From Bifidobacterium phasiani (GTDB lineage Bacteria > Actinomycetota > Actinomycetes > Actinomycetales > Bifidobacteriaceae): DNA of 40,685 nucleotides. The stretch lies in assembly GCF_019331775.1 (NCBI RefSeq), contig NZ_JAHBBD010000022.1, forward strand, positions 1 through 40,685, written 5' to 3'. The notes under the pieces were generated by a model. That model was not told where the DNA came from. It saw nothing but the letters and a program-made list of their open reading frames with translations, and made no database searches. Position numbers and translations under genes: made by a program. How positions within the stretch are numbered: position 1 is the stretch's first letter; the number at the start of each line of letters is the position of its first letter. This document shows positions 7,801-15,057 of the stretch, one piece after another.

Positions 7801-10800
7801 TACAATGCAGCTCCATATAGGGGACAAATTCAGTCAGAAGCATTTCCCGCTGGGCCTTGTCTGCCTCCCATGCCTCCGGCCCCTCATGTTTCAGCACATG
7901 GTTTTTCCAGCTTTCATCCTGTGCGTAGTATTCGTGATAGCCCCGGATATGCTCAATCAGGGAACCGTCCCCGTCGCCAAAATCCTGCCGCCCCTCGTAG
8001 TTGTCCGGCTGCCCCTGAAACGAGAAGTCAATGCGGAACTTGGTCTTGTCGTACCAGCCCCCCGTGTAGTCGGGCTGTTCCCGTTCCAGCCGTTTGGAAC
8101 TGTCCAGCGCCCGGAAAATGGCGTCAGCCTCATGCAGCGGCATTTGTTGGCCGTCTTTTAGGTGGGGGCTTTCACTCCAAATAATCGTGACAATCGGCTC
8201 CGATGCTGGGTCGTTGGCTATGGTCTGTTCCGCCCTTGCAACGGCAATTTCACTTTCCATCTGGCTTTTCATAAAGTCGTCCATGTAGCCGTGTTGCAGT
8301 TCAAAGCCCTGTTTGCACAGACGGTTGATAAGCTCGATCACCTTATCGGTGTCGCCCACGGCCTCGGCATATTCCATAATCAGGCGGCGTTCTCCGTCGC
8401 CCAAACGCGGGCCGTCCTTTTCGGCCAGCGCCACCAGCGCGGCGGCCCGTTCCACCGGGGATGCCTCCGGCATCAATGGCTTTTCATTCAAGAGGCCGTC
8501 AATCCCATTCCACGCCTGCGGCTCCTGCCGGGGTTCGGCCCGTTGCAGCGTCCCGTCGTCGGAAAGGACAAAGCCCTGTGTCTGAATGGCATCCAACGTG
8601 CCTTGCGTCACCTCGCCGGTGGCTTTCACATCGGCGTCAATCAGGGTTTGCAGCATGGCTTTTACACTGTCGGTCATTTCCTGCTGCTGTTCCGGGGGCA
8701 GCTTGGCAAACACACTGTCCGGCGCTGGCTGCTCGGCGGCCTGTTCCGGGGCCGCGTGTTCCTGCTGGGCCTGCCGTTCCTGCTGAAGCTCTAACAGGTG
8801 GATTTCCATTTCATTGATAAGGTCATTGGCAGCGGCCCGGATCGTTTCAAGGGACGCCTGCAATTCTTTCAAATCCCTGCCGGAACTCCAATTTGCAATG
8901 TACCCGAAAGAATAGTCCGACGTATCAAGCCCCCAATACTGGCATACCGCATAGGCGACGCTCTCGGCCTGCACTTCGCGGGTGGCCTTGTCTGGCTGCT
9001 TATCCTCTGCAAGATGGCTGTTTTTCTCATACAGGCGGGCGTGGGCGACTTCATGGATGGCAGTCTTTAGGGTCTGCAATTCGCTCATGCCCGCATTGAC
9101 GGCGATCCGCTGTTCCAGATAGAAGCAGCGGCCCTTGGTTCCGTCCAAAACCGGCTCAATGGAAATAGCATAGGGGGACGATCTTTCCAAAGCCGCCTGC
9201 AAATCCTGAAACTGCTCCACGTCGCCGGACAGCATATCCACATGGGTCTTTGGAAGCTCCTTGCCCTCGGTCTGGCTTACGTCATACACCGATACCACAC
9301 GATAGTCCGGCACCGTGATTTCCTGTTCCTCCATCACCGGCTTGCCGTTTTTGTCCTTGATGGGTTCGCCGGTGTCAGGGTCTTTCTTGGCAACGCGCTT
9401 TTTGACTGCGTAGAATTTAGGGGCTATGATTTTCAGCCCGGCTTCGCCCTGTTTTCGGGTGCGTTCAAATTCCGATTGCCATTTCCCTAAACCAGCTACC
9501 AGAGAAGCGTCCGGCTTTTGCAAGAAAATCAGCATGGTATTTCGGAAACTGTATGTGTGGAACTTGGACATTGAGGTGAGGTAGGCTTTATAATTCTCAC
9601 CGTCCAGAACACCCCGCACTCCGGCTTCCAGCCTGTCGGTGATCTCTTTCATGTATTCGTCTTTAGTCATGCCTTTTATGATAATCGGGCCTGCCTCCGG
9701 CAGAACAGCGGCGGGGGCCGCCGGTTCGGTGCGAAAGGCTTCCCGGTCGGCCTCCGGCTGGGGATAGGCCATCACCCGGTATTCCTCCGGCACTGGCTGT
9801 CCCTCATAGACACGCTGCCATTCGTCGCCGCTTTTCACCAGATAGCCATAGTCGGTGAAAACACCATGCTCCGTATTGGCAATATGCAGGCCAAAGCGGG
9901 GCAGGAAAATCCCGGCTTTCCATTCCTCCGGCATATCCACCATGCCGGAACGGTTCAGGTAGTAGTCCCCCAACTGGCCGGTGCCGGTGACATCCGGCAG
10001 ATGTACATAGAAATCCACGTTGTCGGGGTAGTCGATGATCTGGCCGATGCTGTGGAAATCGCTCTGCGGGCTTGTCAGGGCGGCGTTCAGCTCCGCAAGC
10101 TCGGCGGCGTCCAGCTTTTCCAGCCTTGCGGCAAGGAAGTTCAGTTCGTCCACATTGGCGGACAGCACCAGATCGCGGGGCAGCTTGACAGGACGCTCCT
10201 GTGGGCTTCGATAGTCGTACAAGAAAAAGTCCTGCGGATTGTCGGCGCTGACGCCGATTTCCCGCAGGGCTTCTTGCAGCTTTTCGGTTGTGGTCGGCAA
10301 AGCAAGCCAAAGTCCCTCTTTGCCCTGTTCATAACGCTGGCGGTTATGAAGCAGGATAGAAAATATTTCGCTCATGGGTTCACTCCTTTCCGGGATAAGT
10401 TCAGATAATGGTTGCTCCCATACATCCCCAAAACCGCGAATGACGGTTTTGCCGTTGGCTCCATTTCGGGCGAACATCTCCACTGTGGAAAAAGCATGGT
10501 CAAATTGTTCTGGATTGCGGGCGTCAATCGCCGGGGCAAAGTGGATCACGCCGTCTTTGTAATCTTTTCCAGTCCCAACCCAGCCGCGAAGAAAGCTGTC
10601 AAAAGGGGCTTTCGCGCCGCTTTCCCCGTGTTCCTCGGCATGGCTCTTAACAAGGGCATTGCCTCGGTATTGCCTGCCTAAAATCAGTTCCCCGGTCTGT
10701 GGGGAGAACATGAAGCGCCGGTTCTGGATAGCCTGCATATCAAAAGCGGTACGGCTGGTATCAATCAGCATCAGGCCGTTGCTTATTTCCAGCGGGACGG

Positions 10801-11308
10801 CTTCTTTGGGGCGATCCTGTTCCCGGTCTTGCTCCATCAATTTCTGCATCAATTCGTAGTCCTCAATGCTCATGTGGCCGTCATAGGTGTACGGGTCGAT
10901 GTCGTCCCCTCGGTAGGGGCGTTCATAGAACGGCAGTCCGGCAGCATGGGCTTTTTCCCGCGCTTCCTCCAACATATCCGGCGGCAGCTCGTCGCTGTGG
11001 GCCTCTATGAACGGGGAAATGTTGTTCAGGCCGTTGTCGTAGTGGTGCCGCACACCGGCAGCCAGCTCCGTCACGCCCATTTCCTCGGACAGATAGCCGG
11101 AATAGTAGCCGTTCACCACAACGGCCTGTGGGTCGGCGGCCTGTATCTCCGCAAGCCGCGCCCTGTCCTCTGGATAAAGGGTGTCGTCCAGATCAAGGTG
11201 AAACGCCTCTGCCTGCCAGCTCCGGCCCTCACGCCAGAACGCCAGCCATGCAATGCCGTTTCGCAGGTCGTCTTGATATTCCGATACAACGTCCCTAAGA
11301 CTTGCCAT
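4820..11308 (-). CDS. Giant polyvalent ICE protein with ArdA- and ArdC-type antirestriction domains
   Basis: 2,162 residues, ATG preceded by AAAGGAGGG. Regions in order: an N-terminal domain (~1-310, perhaps LPD28-like); an ArdA-like antirestriction domain starting at M312; an ArdC-like N-terminal DNA-binding domain from about 548 (KFHTYSFRNTMLIFLQKP) with a zinc-metallopeptidase motif HEVAH at 752-756; long Gln/Glu/Pro-rich linkers; a central helical region; and a YodL-like domain near the end (FSIYQVPAG, RGHSLSVSDVVVV) with a DUF4316-type tail. Such proteins are thought to travel with transferred DNA and protect it in the recipient. A strong internal Shine-Dalgarno precedes M312, suggesting a once separate or still separately translated ardA. 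No helicase or methylase motifs were seen. Confidence 0.85.
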   Translation of the reverse strand: MASLRDVVSEYQDDLRNGIAWLAFWREGRSWQAEAFHLDLDDTLYPEDRARLAEIQAADPQAVVVNGYYSGYLSEEMGVTELAAGVRHHYDNGLNNISPFIEAHSDELPPDMLEEAREKAHAAGLPFYERPYRGDDIDPYTYDGHMSIEDYELMQKLMEQDREQDRPKEAVPLEISNGLMLIDTSRTAFDMQAIQNRRFMFSPQTGELILGRQYRGNALVKSHAEEHGESGAKAPFDSFLRGWVGTGKDYKDGVIHFAPAIDARNPEQFDHAFSTVEMFARNGANGKTVIRGFGDVWEQPLSELIPERSEPMSEIFSILLHNRQRYEQGKEGLWLALPTTTEKLQEALREIGVSADNPQDFFLYDYRSPQERPVKLPRDLVLSANVDELNFLAARLEKLDAAELAELNAALTSPQSDFHSIGQIIDYPDNVDFYVHLPDVTGTGQLGDYYLNRSGMVDMPEEWKAGIFLPRFGLHIANTEHGVFTDYGYLVKSGDEWQRVYEGQPVPEEYRVMAYPQPEADREAFRTEPAAPAAVLPEAGPIIIKGMTKDEYMKEITDRLEAGVRGVLDGENYKAYLTSMSKFHTYSFRNTMLIFLQKPDASLVAGLGKWQSEFERTRKQGEAGLKIIAPKFYAVKKRVAKKDPDTGEPIKDKNGKPVMEEQEITVPDYRVVSVYDVSQTEGKELPKTHVDMLSGDVEQFQDLQAALERSSPYAISIEPVLDGTKGRCFYLEQRIAVNAGMSELQTLKTAIHEVAHARLYEKNSHLAEDKQPDKATREVQAESVAYAVCQYWGLDTSDYSFGYIANWSSGRDLKELQASLETIRAAANDLINEMEIHLLELQQERQAQQEHAAPEQAAEQPAPDSVFAKLPPEQQQEMTDSVKAMLQTLIDADVKATGEVTQGTLDAIQTQGFVLSDDGTLQRAEPRQEPQAWNGIDGLLNEKPLMPEASPVERAAALVALAEKDGPRLGDGERRLIMEYAEAVGDTDKVIELINRLCKQGFELQHGYMDDFMKSQMESEIAVARAEQTIANDPASEPIVTIIWSESPHLKDGQQMPLHEADAIFRALDSSKRLEREQPDYTGGWYDKTKFRIDFSFQGQPDNYEGRQDFGDGDGSLIEHIRGYHEYYAQDESWKNHVLKHEGPEAWEADKAQREMLLTEFVPYMELHCNLSRLEQEAQTRLASGETLTPEETAYYGALENYVKECRPLLNQGQYQLPEPPKLSDFDQSLQDYKAQVQAEIAQEAADAGMTVEEYAAAGYEASAAPEPELAPEEAQEPPQQEAPEQPTKEPAASDYYYSINEGAARRAKEMSSYSDYKPGSATAEYRHYVDNAFEIAQAQKKRVDPMYHEKIDSLLDTYARKLAANMNHSYAIDARVPSILIAGGSNFPVRQKEKQNAARDSNMQEWQYIQGLLDKIRSTGMGGIRQDDPQAIPKLEKKLAGLEKAQETMKAVNAYYRKHGTLDGCPHLSPENLEKLKAAMVSGWHYEKKPFQSWELSNNNAEIRRIRQRIDSLTRARETVYVGWEFEGGHVEANREQSRLQVFFEDKPDADARQQLKEHGFRWAPSVGAWQRLLNGNAYYAADRISSIQPLTGEKPTELQRSSIRQQQAQMAQAQAEPEECVYRVHAATRSDSPENLYLLQAYVPQADGTIKIGAVLYGGTEEKCRELLDQLNTGELTQEAVKELYAKEQEQPQEPAPEQEAAPEPEPAPEQEAGPQAKPMTDLQKKAVEIAGRYKDLPLQGKIDIIAQAFGCKTGEIRTSPCTGKWRGTSDMSIHFDNGASLFIGNHLTPKSKTVKVQTECVNSALVHFNPEIVQATKEAALPVLLQREAKDNEIAAQKGLKPYTLLNVEFNDGADEQTGGYIGWYYVTLAVDGKICTHLETGLSHDIADGKVSDTPTRADYFTAGALKETDVDYVFNNVGFSSASTLYTLPLREDVRERAEQTLAQRSADQPERDTFSIYQVPAGPQGRDFRYRPYEELQAAGLTVDRKNYALVYTAPLDKKTTLEDIYRTFNADDRPAGFRGHSLSVSDVVVVNRGGKEEAHYCDSIGFTPVPEFMQESPIKTAEMSTEQNYNMIDGVLNNAPSMGELEARAKAGEQISLFDVAEAAKAEDKKPKQTRPASKSAQRQKKPSIRAQLKAAKEEQAKKPPQREKSKELEV
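10375..10389 (-). promoter_or_regulatory. Internal ribosome-binding site before the ArdA part
   Basis: On the minus strand AAAGGAG lies 7 bp before an in-frame ATG at codon 312 of the giant gene, read there as the residues ERSEP-M. The protein beginning at this ATG (MSEIFSILLHNRQRYEQ) is how free-standing ArdA-like proteins of Firmicutes ICEs begin. This can be an ancestral gene start or a live internal start. Confidence 0.6.
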
Positions 11309-11364
11309 CGGCAGCCCTCCTTTCTGAAAAAATCAAGGGGTTTGGGGATATGCCCCAAAAAGCA

Positions 11365-11403
11365 AAATCCCCGGCCCGGCAGGGTGGGCCGGGTCAGGGA
11401 TTT
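11365..11403 (-). terminator. Hairpin between topB and the polyvalent gene
   Basis: AAATCCC...GGGATTT outer arms enclose GGCCC/GGGCC. On the minus strand the hairpin is followed by TTTTGCTTTTT, so it looks like an intrinsic, perhaps partial, terminator between topB (ends 11442) and the polyvalent gene (starts 11308). A level-setting role inside the operon is possible. Confidence 0.55.
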
Positions 11404-11406
11404 GCC

Positions 11407-11426
11407 GGAAGTGTGGCTACACTTCC
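11407..11426. other. Short perfect hairpin downstream of topB
   Basis: GGAAGTGT-ggct-ACACTTCC, an 8-bp perfect stem with a 4-base loop and no T tract. It lies next to the larger hairpin at 11365-11403 in the only sizeable gap of this part of the operon. It could stabilise or process the mRNA. Confidence 0.5.
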
Positions 11427-11441
11427 TATGCTTGCTGTTTT

Positions 11442-13532
11442 TTAGTTTTTGTCCCTCCGTTCAATACGATAGTTGACGTATTTCCCGCCGGTATCGGCCA
11501 GAAGCACCGTCCCGTCGTAGGTTTTCCCGGTTTTCATGGAGCGCAGGCCCTTTACCTTTGCCTTTCCGTCTTTGAGCAGCGCAGCGGCGATTTTCGGCGT
11601 GAACGCCTTGCCCCGTTCCTCAAAAAATCGGTCATTCTTCCACATGACAAACTGGCAGGCCCGGTTTCCGCAGTAATAGTTCTTCTTGCCCTCGTAGACA
11701 GCTTCGCCGCAGCGGGGACACTTGCCGATAGCCACGCGCTCGGCCTGAAACAATTTCTGCGCGTCCTCGCTGATCTGCGAATAGCCGGAAATCAGGCCCC
11801 GCGTCATTTCCTCAATGCCAGCCATGAAGCCCTCCGGGTCAGCCTCGCCCTTGGCAATGGCCGTCAGCTTGGTTTCCCATTCGGCGGTGAGCTGGGGAGA
11901 GGTCAGCACATCCGGCAGGACGCAGGCAAGGTTGTGGCCGTCCTTGGTGGGAAGTAGCTGCTTGCCTTTCCGTTCCACAAAGCCCATCTGCACCAGCTTT
12001 TCCAGAATGGAAGCGCGGGTGGCCGGGGTTCCCAATCCCTGCCGCTCGGCGTCCTCCGGCATATCCTCGGCCCCGGCCCGTTCCATAGCCGACAGAAGCG
12101 TGTCCTCGGTGTAGGGCTTCGGGGGCGTGGTGAAATGCTCGGTGATAGAAGCCTCCACCTTGTCAAAGGTCTGGCCCTCGGTGATCTCCGGCAGCTCCCG
12201 CGCCAGCTCCGGCGCGTCCTCGTCGGCGTCGGTCTTGAACGACGCCCTGAAACGGCGGTCAATCTCTTTCCAGCCGGGGGTGAGAATGGTTTTGCCCTTG
12301 GCGGTAAACTCTTTCCCCGCGCAGGTGAATGTGGCGGTGACGGCCTCAAACACATGGGGCGCGGCCACAGCACACAGCAGCTTGCAGCACACAAGGGACA
12401 GCAGTTTCTTTTCGCCCTCGGTCAGCCCGTCAAAGCCTTTTTGCACAAACTCCATCGTGGGGATGATGGCGTGGTGGTCGCTCACCTTTTTGCTGTTCAG
12501 CACCCGGCCAAACTGCGGGGCAATGTCAAGGCCCGCCGCAAAAGGAAGCAGCGGCCACAGGCCGGACACGATGCTTTCCGCCGCAGGCTGCATATCGTCG
12601 GTAAGATACTGGCTGTCGGTGCGGGGATAGGTCAGCAGCTTCTTTTCATAAAGCTGCTGGGCGTAGTCAAGGGTCTGCTTGGCGGTAAATCCAAACAGAC
12701 GGTTGGCCTCCCGCTGCAACGTCGTGAGGTCGTAGAGGCGGGGCGGCTGCTCCGTCTTTTTCTCCCGCTTCACCGATACACAAACGGCCTGCGCTCCTGC
12801 ACAGGCCGTCTTGGTGGCGTCGGCGTCGGCAGCACTGGAAACGCGGTCGCTGGCCGCCTCCATGCCGCCCGCCGCGATATGGACAACGTGATATTTCTCT
12901 TTCTTGAAATCGCTGATCTTGGCCTCCCGGTCAACCAGCATTTTCAGGGTAGGCGTCTGGACACGGCCCACGGTCAGGGTCTTGTGGTAGAGGATGGAGA
13001 AAAGCCGGGTGGCGTTGATCCCCACCAGCCAATCGGCCTGCGCCCGGCACAGGGCCGATTGATACAGGTTGTCATAGTCGGCCCCCGGTTTCAGGTTGGC
13101 AAAGCCCTCCCGGATGGCGGCGTCCTCCATGCTGGAAATCCAAAGCCGCTTGAACGGCTTTTTGCAGCCTGCCATCTGGTAGACGAAACGGAAAATAAGT
13201 TCCCCCTCGCGCCCGGCGTCAGTGGCGCACACAAGGCCGTCCACGTCGGGGCGCTCCATCAAAGAACGCAGGATGTCAAACTGCTTTTTCTTCTCGTCCG
13301 GGATGATGTACTGCCATTCCTGCGGCAAAATCGGCAGGTCGTCATAGGCCCATTTCTTATAGCGTGGGTCGTAAGCCCCGGCGTCGGCAAGGGAAACAAG
13401 GTGGCCGATGCACCAGCTCACCAGATAGCCGCCTCCCTCCATGTAGCCGTCCTGTTTCTTGGTGGCTCCGATGACGCCCGCAATGCTGCGGGCGACGCTC
13501 GGTTTCTCTGCGATCACTAACTGATAACTCAT
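11442..13532 (-). CDS. topB: DNA topoisomerase III-type (type IA)
   Basis: 696 residues. It has an N-terminal Toprim domain (LVIAEKPSVARSIAGVIG; acidic motif CATDAGREGELIF) and the active-site tyrosine Y302 in LLTYPRTDSQYL. The helical gate domain follows, then a C-terminal zinc ribbon (CPRCGEAVYEG...YYCGNRACQF). Type IA topoisomerases relax or decatenate DNA through single-strand passage; ICE-borne copies are a standard part of Tn1549-like transfer modules and probably help process single-stranded transfer intermediates. The ATG overlaps the stop of the DUF4366 gene upstream (ATGA). All key residues are present, so it should be active. Confidence 0.95.
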   Translation of the reverse strand: MSYQLVIAEKPSVARSIAGVIGATKKQDGYMEGGGYLVSWCIGHLVSLADAGAYDPRYKKWAYDDLPILPQEWQYIIPDEKKKQFDILRSLMERPDVDGLVCATDAGREGELIFRFVYQMAGCKKPFKRLWISSMEDAAIREGFANLKPGADYDNLYQSALCRAQADWLVGINATRLFSILYHKTLTVGRVQTPTLKMLVDREAKISDFKKEKYHVVHIAAGGMEAASDRVSSAADADATKTACAGAQAVCVSVKREKKTEQPPRLYDLTTLQREANRLFGFTAKQTLDYAQQLYEKKLLTYPRTDSQYLTDDMQPAAESIVSGLWPLLPFAAGLDIAPQFGRVLNSKKVSDHHAIIPTMEFVQKGFDGLTEGEKKLLSLVCCKLLCAVAAPHVFEAVTATFTCAGKEFTAKGKTILTPGWKEIDRRFRASFKTDADEDAPELARELPEITEGQTFDKVEASITEHFTTPPKPYTEDTLLSAMERAGAEDMPEDAERQGLGTPATRASILEKLVQMGFVERKGKQLLPTKDGHNLACVLPDVLTSPQLTAEWETKLTAIAKGEADPEGFMAGIEEMTRGLISGYSQISEDAQKLFQAERVAIGKCPRCGEAVYEGKKNYYCGNRACQFVMWKNDRFFEERGKAFTPKIAAALLKDGKAKVKGLRSMKTGKTYDGTVLLADTGGKYVNYRIERRDKN

Positions 13533-14344
13533 TCTTCCTCCTCCTTTTTCGGTTCATCTTCATCCAGCAAATAGTCGTCTAACGGTCTGGCCTCCACCTC
13601 GCCGGTGTCGTCGTCCACCTCCGGGGCCGGTTCGTCCTCGTCGTCGTCCTCGTCCTCCCCGAAGTCGTATTCGTCCAGATCGTCATTGCCCTTGGTACTG
13701 GCTTTCGGCTTCTTAAACTTGAAGAAGTAAAGGGCCGCGCCGCCGCCAATGAGCAGCACCACAAGGAACACAATCAGGCCGCCCATGCTGTTTCCGGTTT
13801 CTTCCGGCTCGGCGGTTTCTGCCGGTTCCTCGTCCTCCGGCGCTGCGCCCACACAGGCCGTCAGGTTGTTTTTGCAGATCGGGCAGGCGGTGTTGACAGC
13901 CCCGGCCTCGCATTTCTCCGCACAGGTGCAAACCTCCGGCTCCGCCTCGCCGTCCTCCAACAGTGCTTGCAGGTCGGCGTCGTCCACTTGGTTGAGAAAA
14001 TGGACGGATGTTTCCTTGTCCTTGTTGGCCCGGTCGATCAGGATATAAAAATAGTTGCCTGCCTTGGTGGTAACGGTGATAAGCTGTTTATCGCCGTAGA
14101 AATCATCCACCAGTGCGGCGTTGCCCTCCGGGGTGACGGGTACGCCCTCCGGCTCCATCTCGATCCCCCCGGTGGTGGGTTCCTCGGTTTCCTCCGGCAC
14201 TTCTTCCGGGGCCTCCGTGGTTTCCGGCAGCGGTTCCGGGTCAGGGTCAACGCCCCCGGCAAAGGCGGTGGTGGAAAAGGCCGCGAAGCACAGCATAACG
14301 GCCAGCGTCGCGGCAAAGGTACGGATGATTTTCTTATTCTTCAT
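13529..14344 (-). CDS. Membrane-anchored surface protein, DUF4366 / CD1107 family
   Basis: 271 residues. A signal peptide (KIIRTFAATLAVMLCFAAFS, cleavage likely after AFA) leads into a Glu/Pro-rich segment and an extracytoplasmic domain (LITVTTKAGNYFYILIDRAN). A Cys-rich motif follows (CTCAEKC...CPICKNNLTAC), then one membrane segment (GGLIVFLVVLLIGGGAALYF) and a very acidic cytoplasmic tail. It is thought to sit in the cell envelope as part of the conjugation machinery; its exact role is unknown. The start at 14344 is chosen because AGGAGG lies 9 bp upstream; an ATG two codons earlier is only 3 bp from it. It overlaps the DUF4315 gene by 11 bp. Confidence 0.85.
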   Translation of the reverse strand: MKNKKIIRTFAATLAVMLCFAAFSTTAFAGGVDPDPEPLPETTEAPEEVPEETEEPTTGGIEMEPEGVPVTPEGNAALVDDFYGDKQLITVTTKAGNYFYILIDRANKDKETSVHFLNQVDDADLQALLEDGEAEPEVCTCAEKCEAGAVNTACPICKNNLTACVGAAPEDEEPAETAEPEETGNSMGGLIVFLVVLLIGGGAALYFFKFKKPKASTKGNDDLDEYDFGEDEDDDEDEPAPEVDDDTGEVEARPLDDYLLDEDEPKKEEEE

Positions 14345-14588
14345 CGGCATTGTCCTCCTGTTCAAACTCCGGCTGCGGGGCTGGGGGTGCCTGCAAAGCG
14401 CCACCGCGTACAAAGGCGGCAAATTCCTCCGGCGTCATGTTCAGGCCGCGCACAAGCTGGACGATCTGCAAATTTTCCTGTTCGGTCTTTGCCGCTTCCA
14501 GCTCCCGAAGCTGCTTTTGCAGCTCCGCGATCTTGGTCTTGGTTTTCTGAATATCCCGTTCGATACGGTCAAGTTTGTTGGTTGCCAT
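14334..14588 (-). CDS. DUF4315 family small coiled-coil protein
   Basis: 84 residues, starting MATNKLDRIERDIQKTKTKI. A heptad-like coiled coil covers residues 4-40 (LQKQLRELEAAKTEQENL). A short conserved motif follows (GLNMTPEEFAAFVRGG) and the tail is acidic. DUF4315 proteins occur between the NlpC/P60 and DUF4366 genes in Tn1549-like elements, as here. The ATG at 14588 has AAAGGAG 9 bp upstream. Function unknown; the coiled coil suggests it binds another component. Confidence 0.85.
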   Translation of the reverse strand: MATNKLDRIERDIQKTKTKIAELQKQLRELEAAKTEQENLQIVQLVRGLNMTPEEFAAFVRGGALQAPPAPQPEFEQEDNADEE

Positions 14589-14590
14589 AG

Positions 14591-15046
14591 TCAAAAACTC
14601 CTTTCGTCAATGGATTGTTCATAGCGATATTTCATCTGCGCGGGGTAAAGGTCAGCGGCAGGTCGGCGGCTTCCCGTCCAGCGTTTTCCGCCAGCCAGCC
14701 CCGCGCATTTCCATCCGGCGGCCCGCAGGCTTGCGCCGCTTTCCGTGTCGAGAATGTAGGTGATGATTTTCCGATAGCCCATAGCCCGCGCCGCCCGCCA
14801 TGCGGCGGCATAAAGGAAGCTGCAAGCGTTTTTGGTGCCGTCTGTACAAAGCCGGTTGACTTCCAGCGTCAGGCCATTGTCCAGATAGCGGCTTACAGGC
14901 CGTCCCACAATGGCGACGCCAACCAGCCGTCCGTCTGCCATGCAGCCGATAGAAAACTTATGGCCGACAACCGGCTTATGGTGCCGGTGGTAACGGGCGA
15001 CAAAGGCGTTGGCCTCGGAAAGTGAAACAGGGGTCAGGCTCAACAT
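14591..15046 (-). CDS. XF1762 family protein (GNAT-like fold)
   Basis: 151 residues: MLSLTPVSLSEANAFVARYH at the start, then HHKPVVGHKFSIG, LVGVAIVGRPVSR, LEVNRLCTDGTKNACSFLY and IITYILDTESGASLRAAGW. This matches the XF1762 family, which is common in phages and ICEs and resembles acyltransferases of the GNAT type. No substrate is known. The gene ends 2 nt before the DUF4315 start region and begins 11 nt after the NlpC/P60 gene, so it is part of the operon although not needed for the core T4SS. Confidence 0.8.
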   Translation of the reverse strand: MLSLTPVSLSEANAFVARYHRHHKPVVGHKFSIGCMADGRLVGVAIVGRPVSRYLDNGLTLEVNRLCTDGTKNACSFLYAAAWRAARAMGYRKIITYILDTESGASLRAAGWKCAGLAGGKRWTGSRRPAADLYPAQMKYRYEQSIDERSF

Positions 15047-15057
15047 AGGCGTCCCCC

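Noticed and set aside
14591..15046. Acetyltransferase giving drug resistance
   Set aside because: The sequence fits XF1762 proteins of mobile elements, with no similarity that I can see to aminoglycoside or chloramphenicol acetyltransferases.
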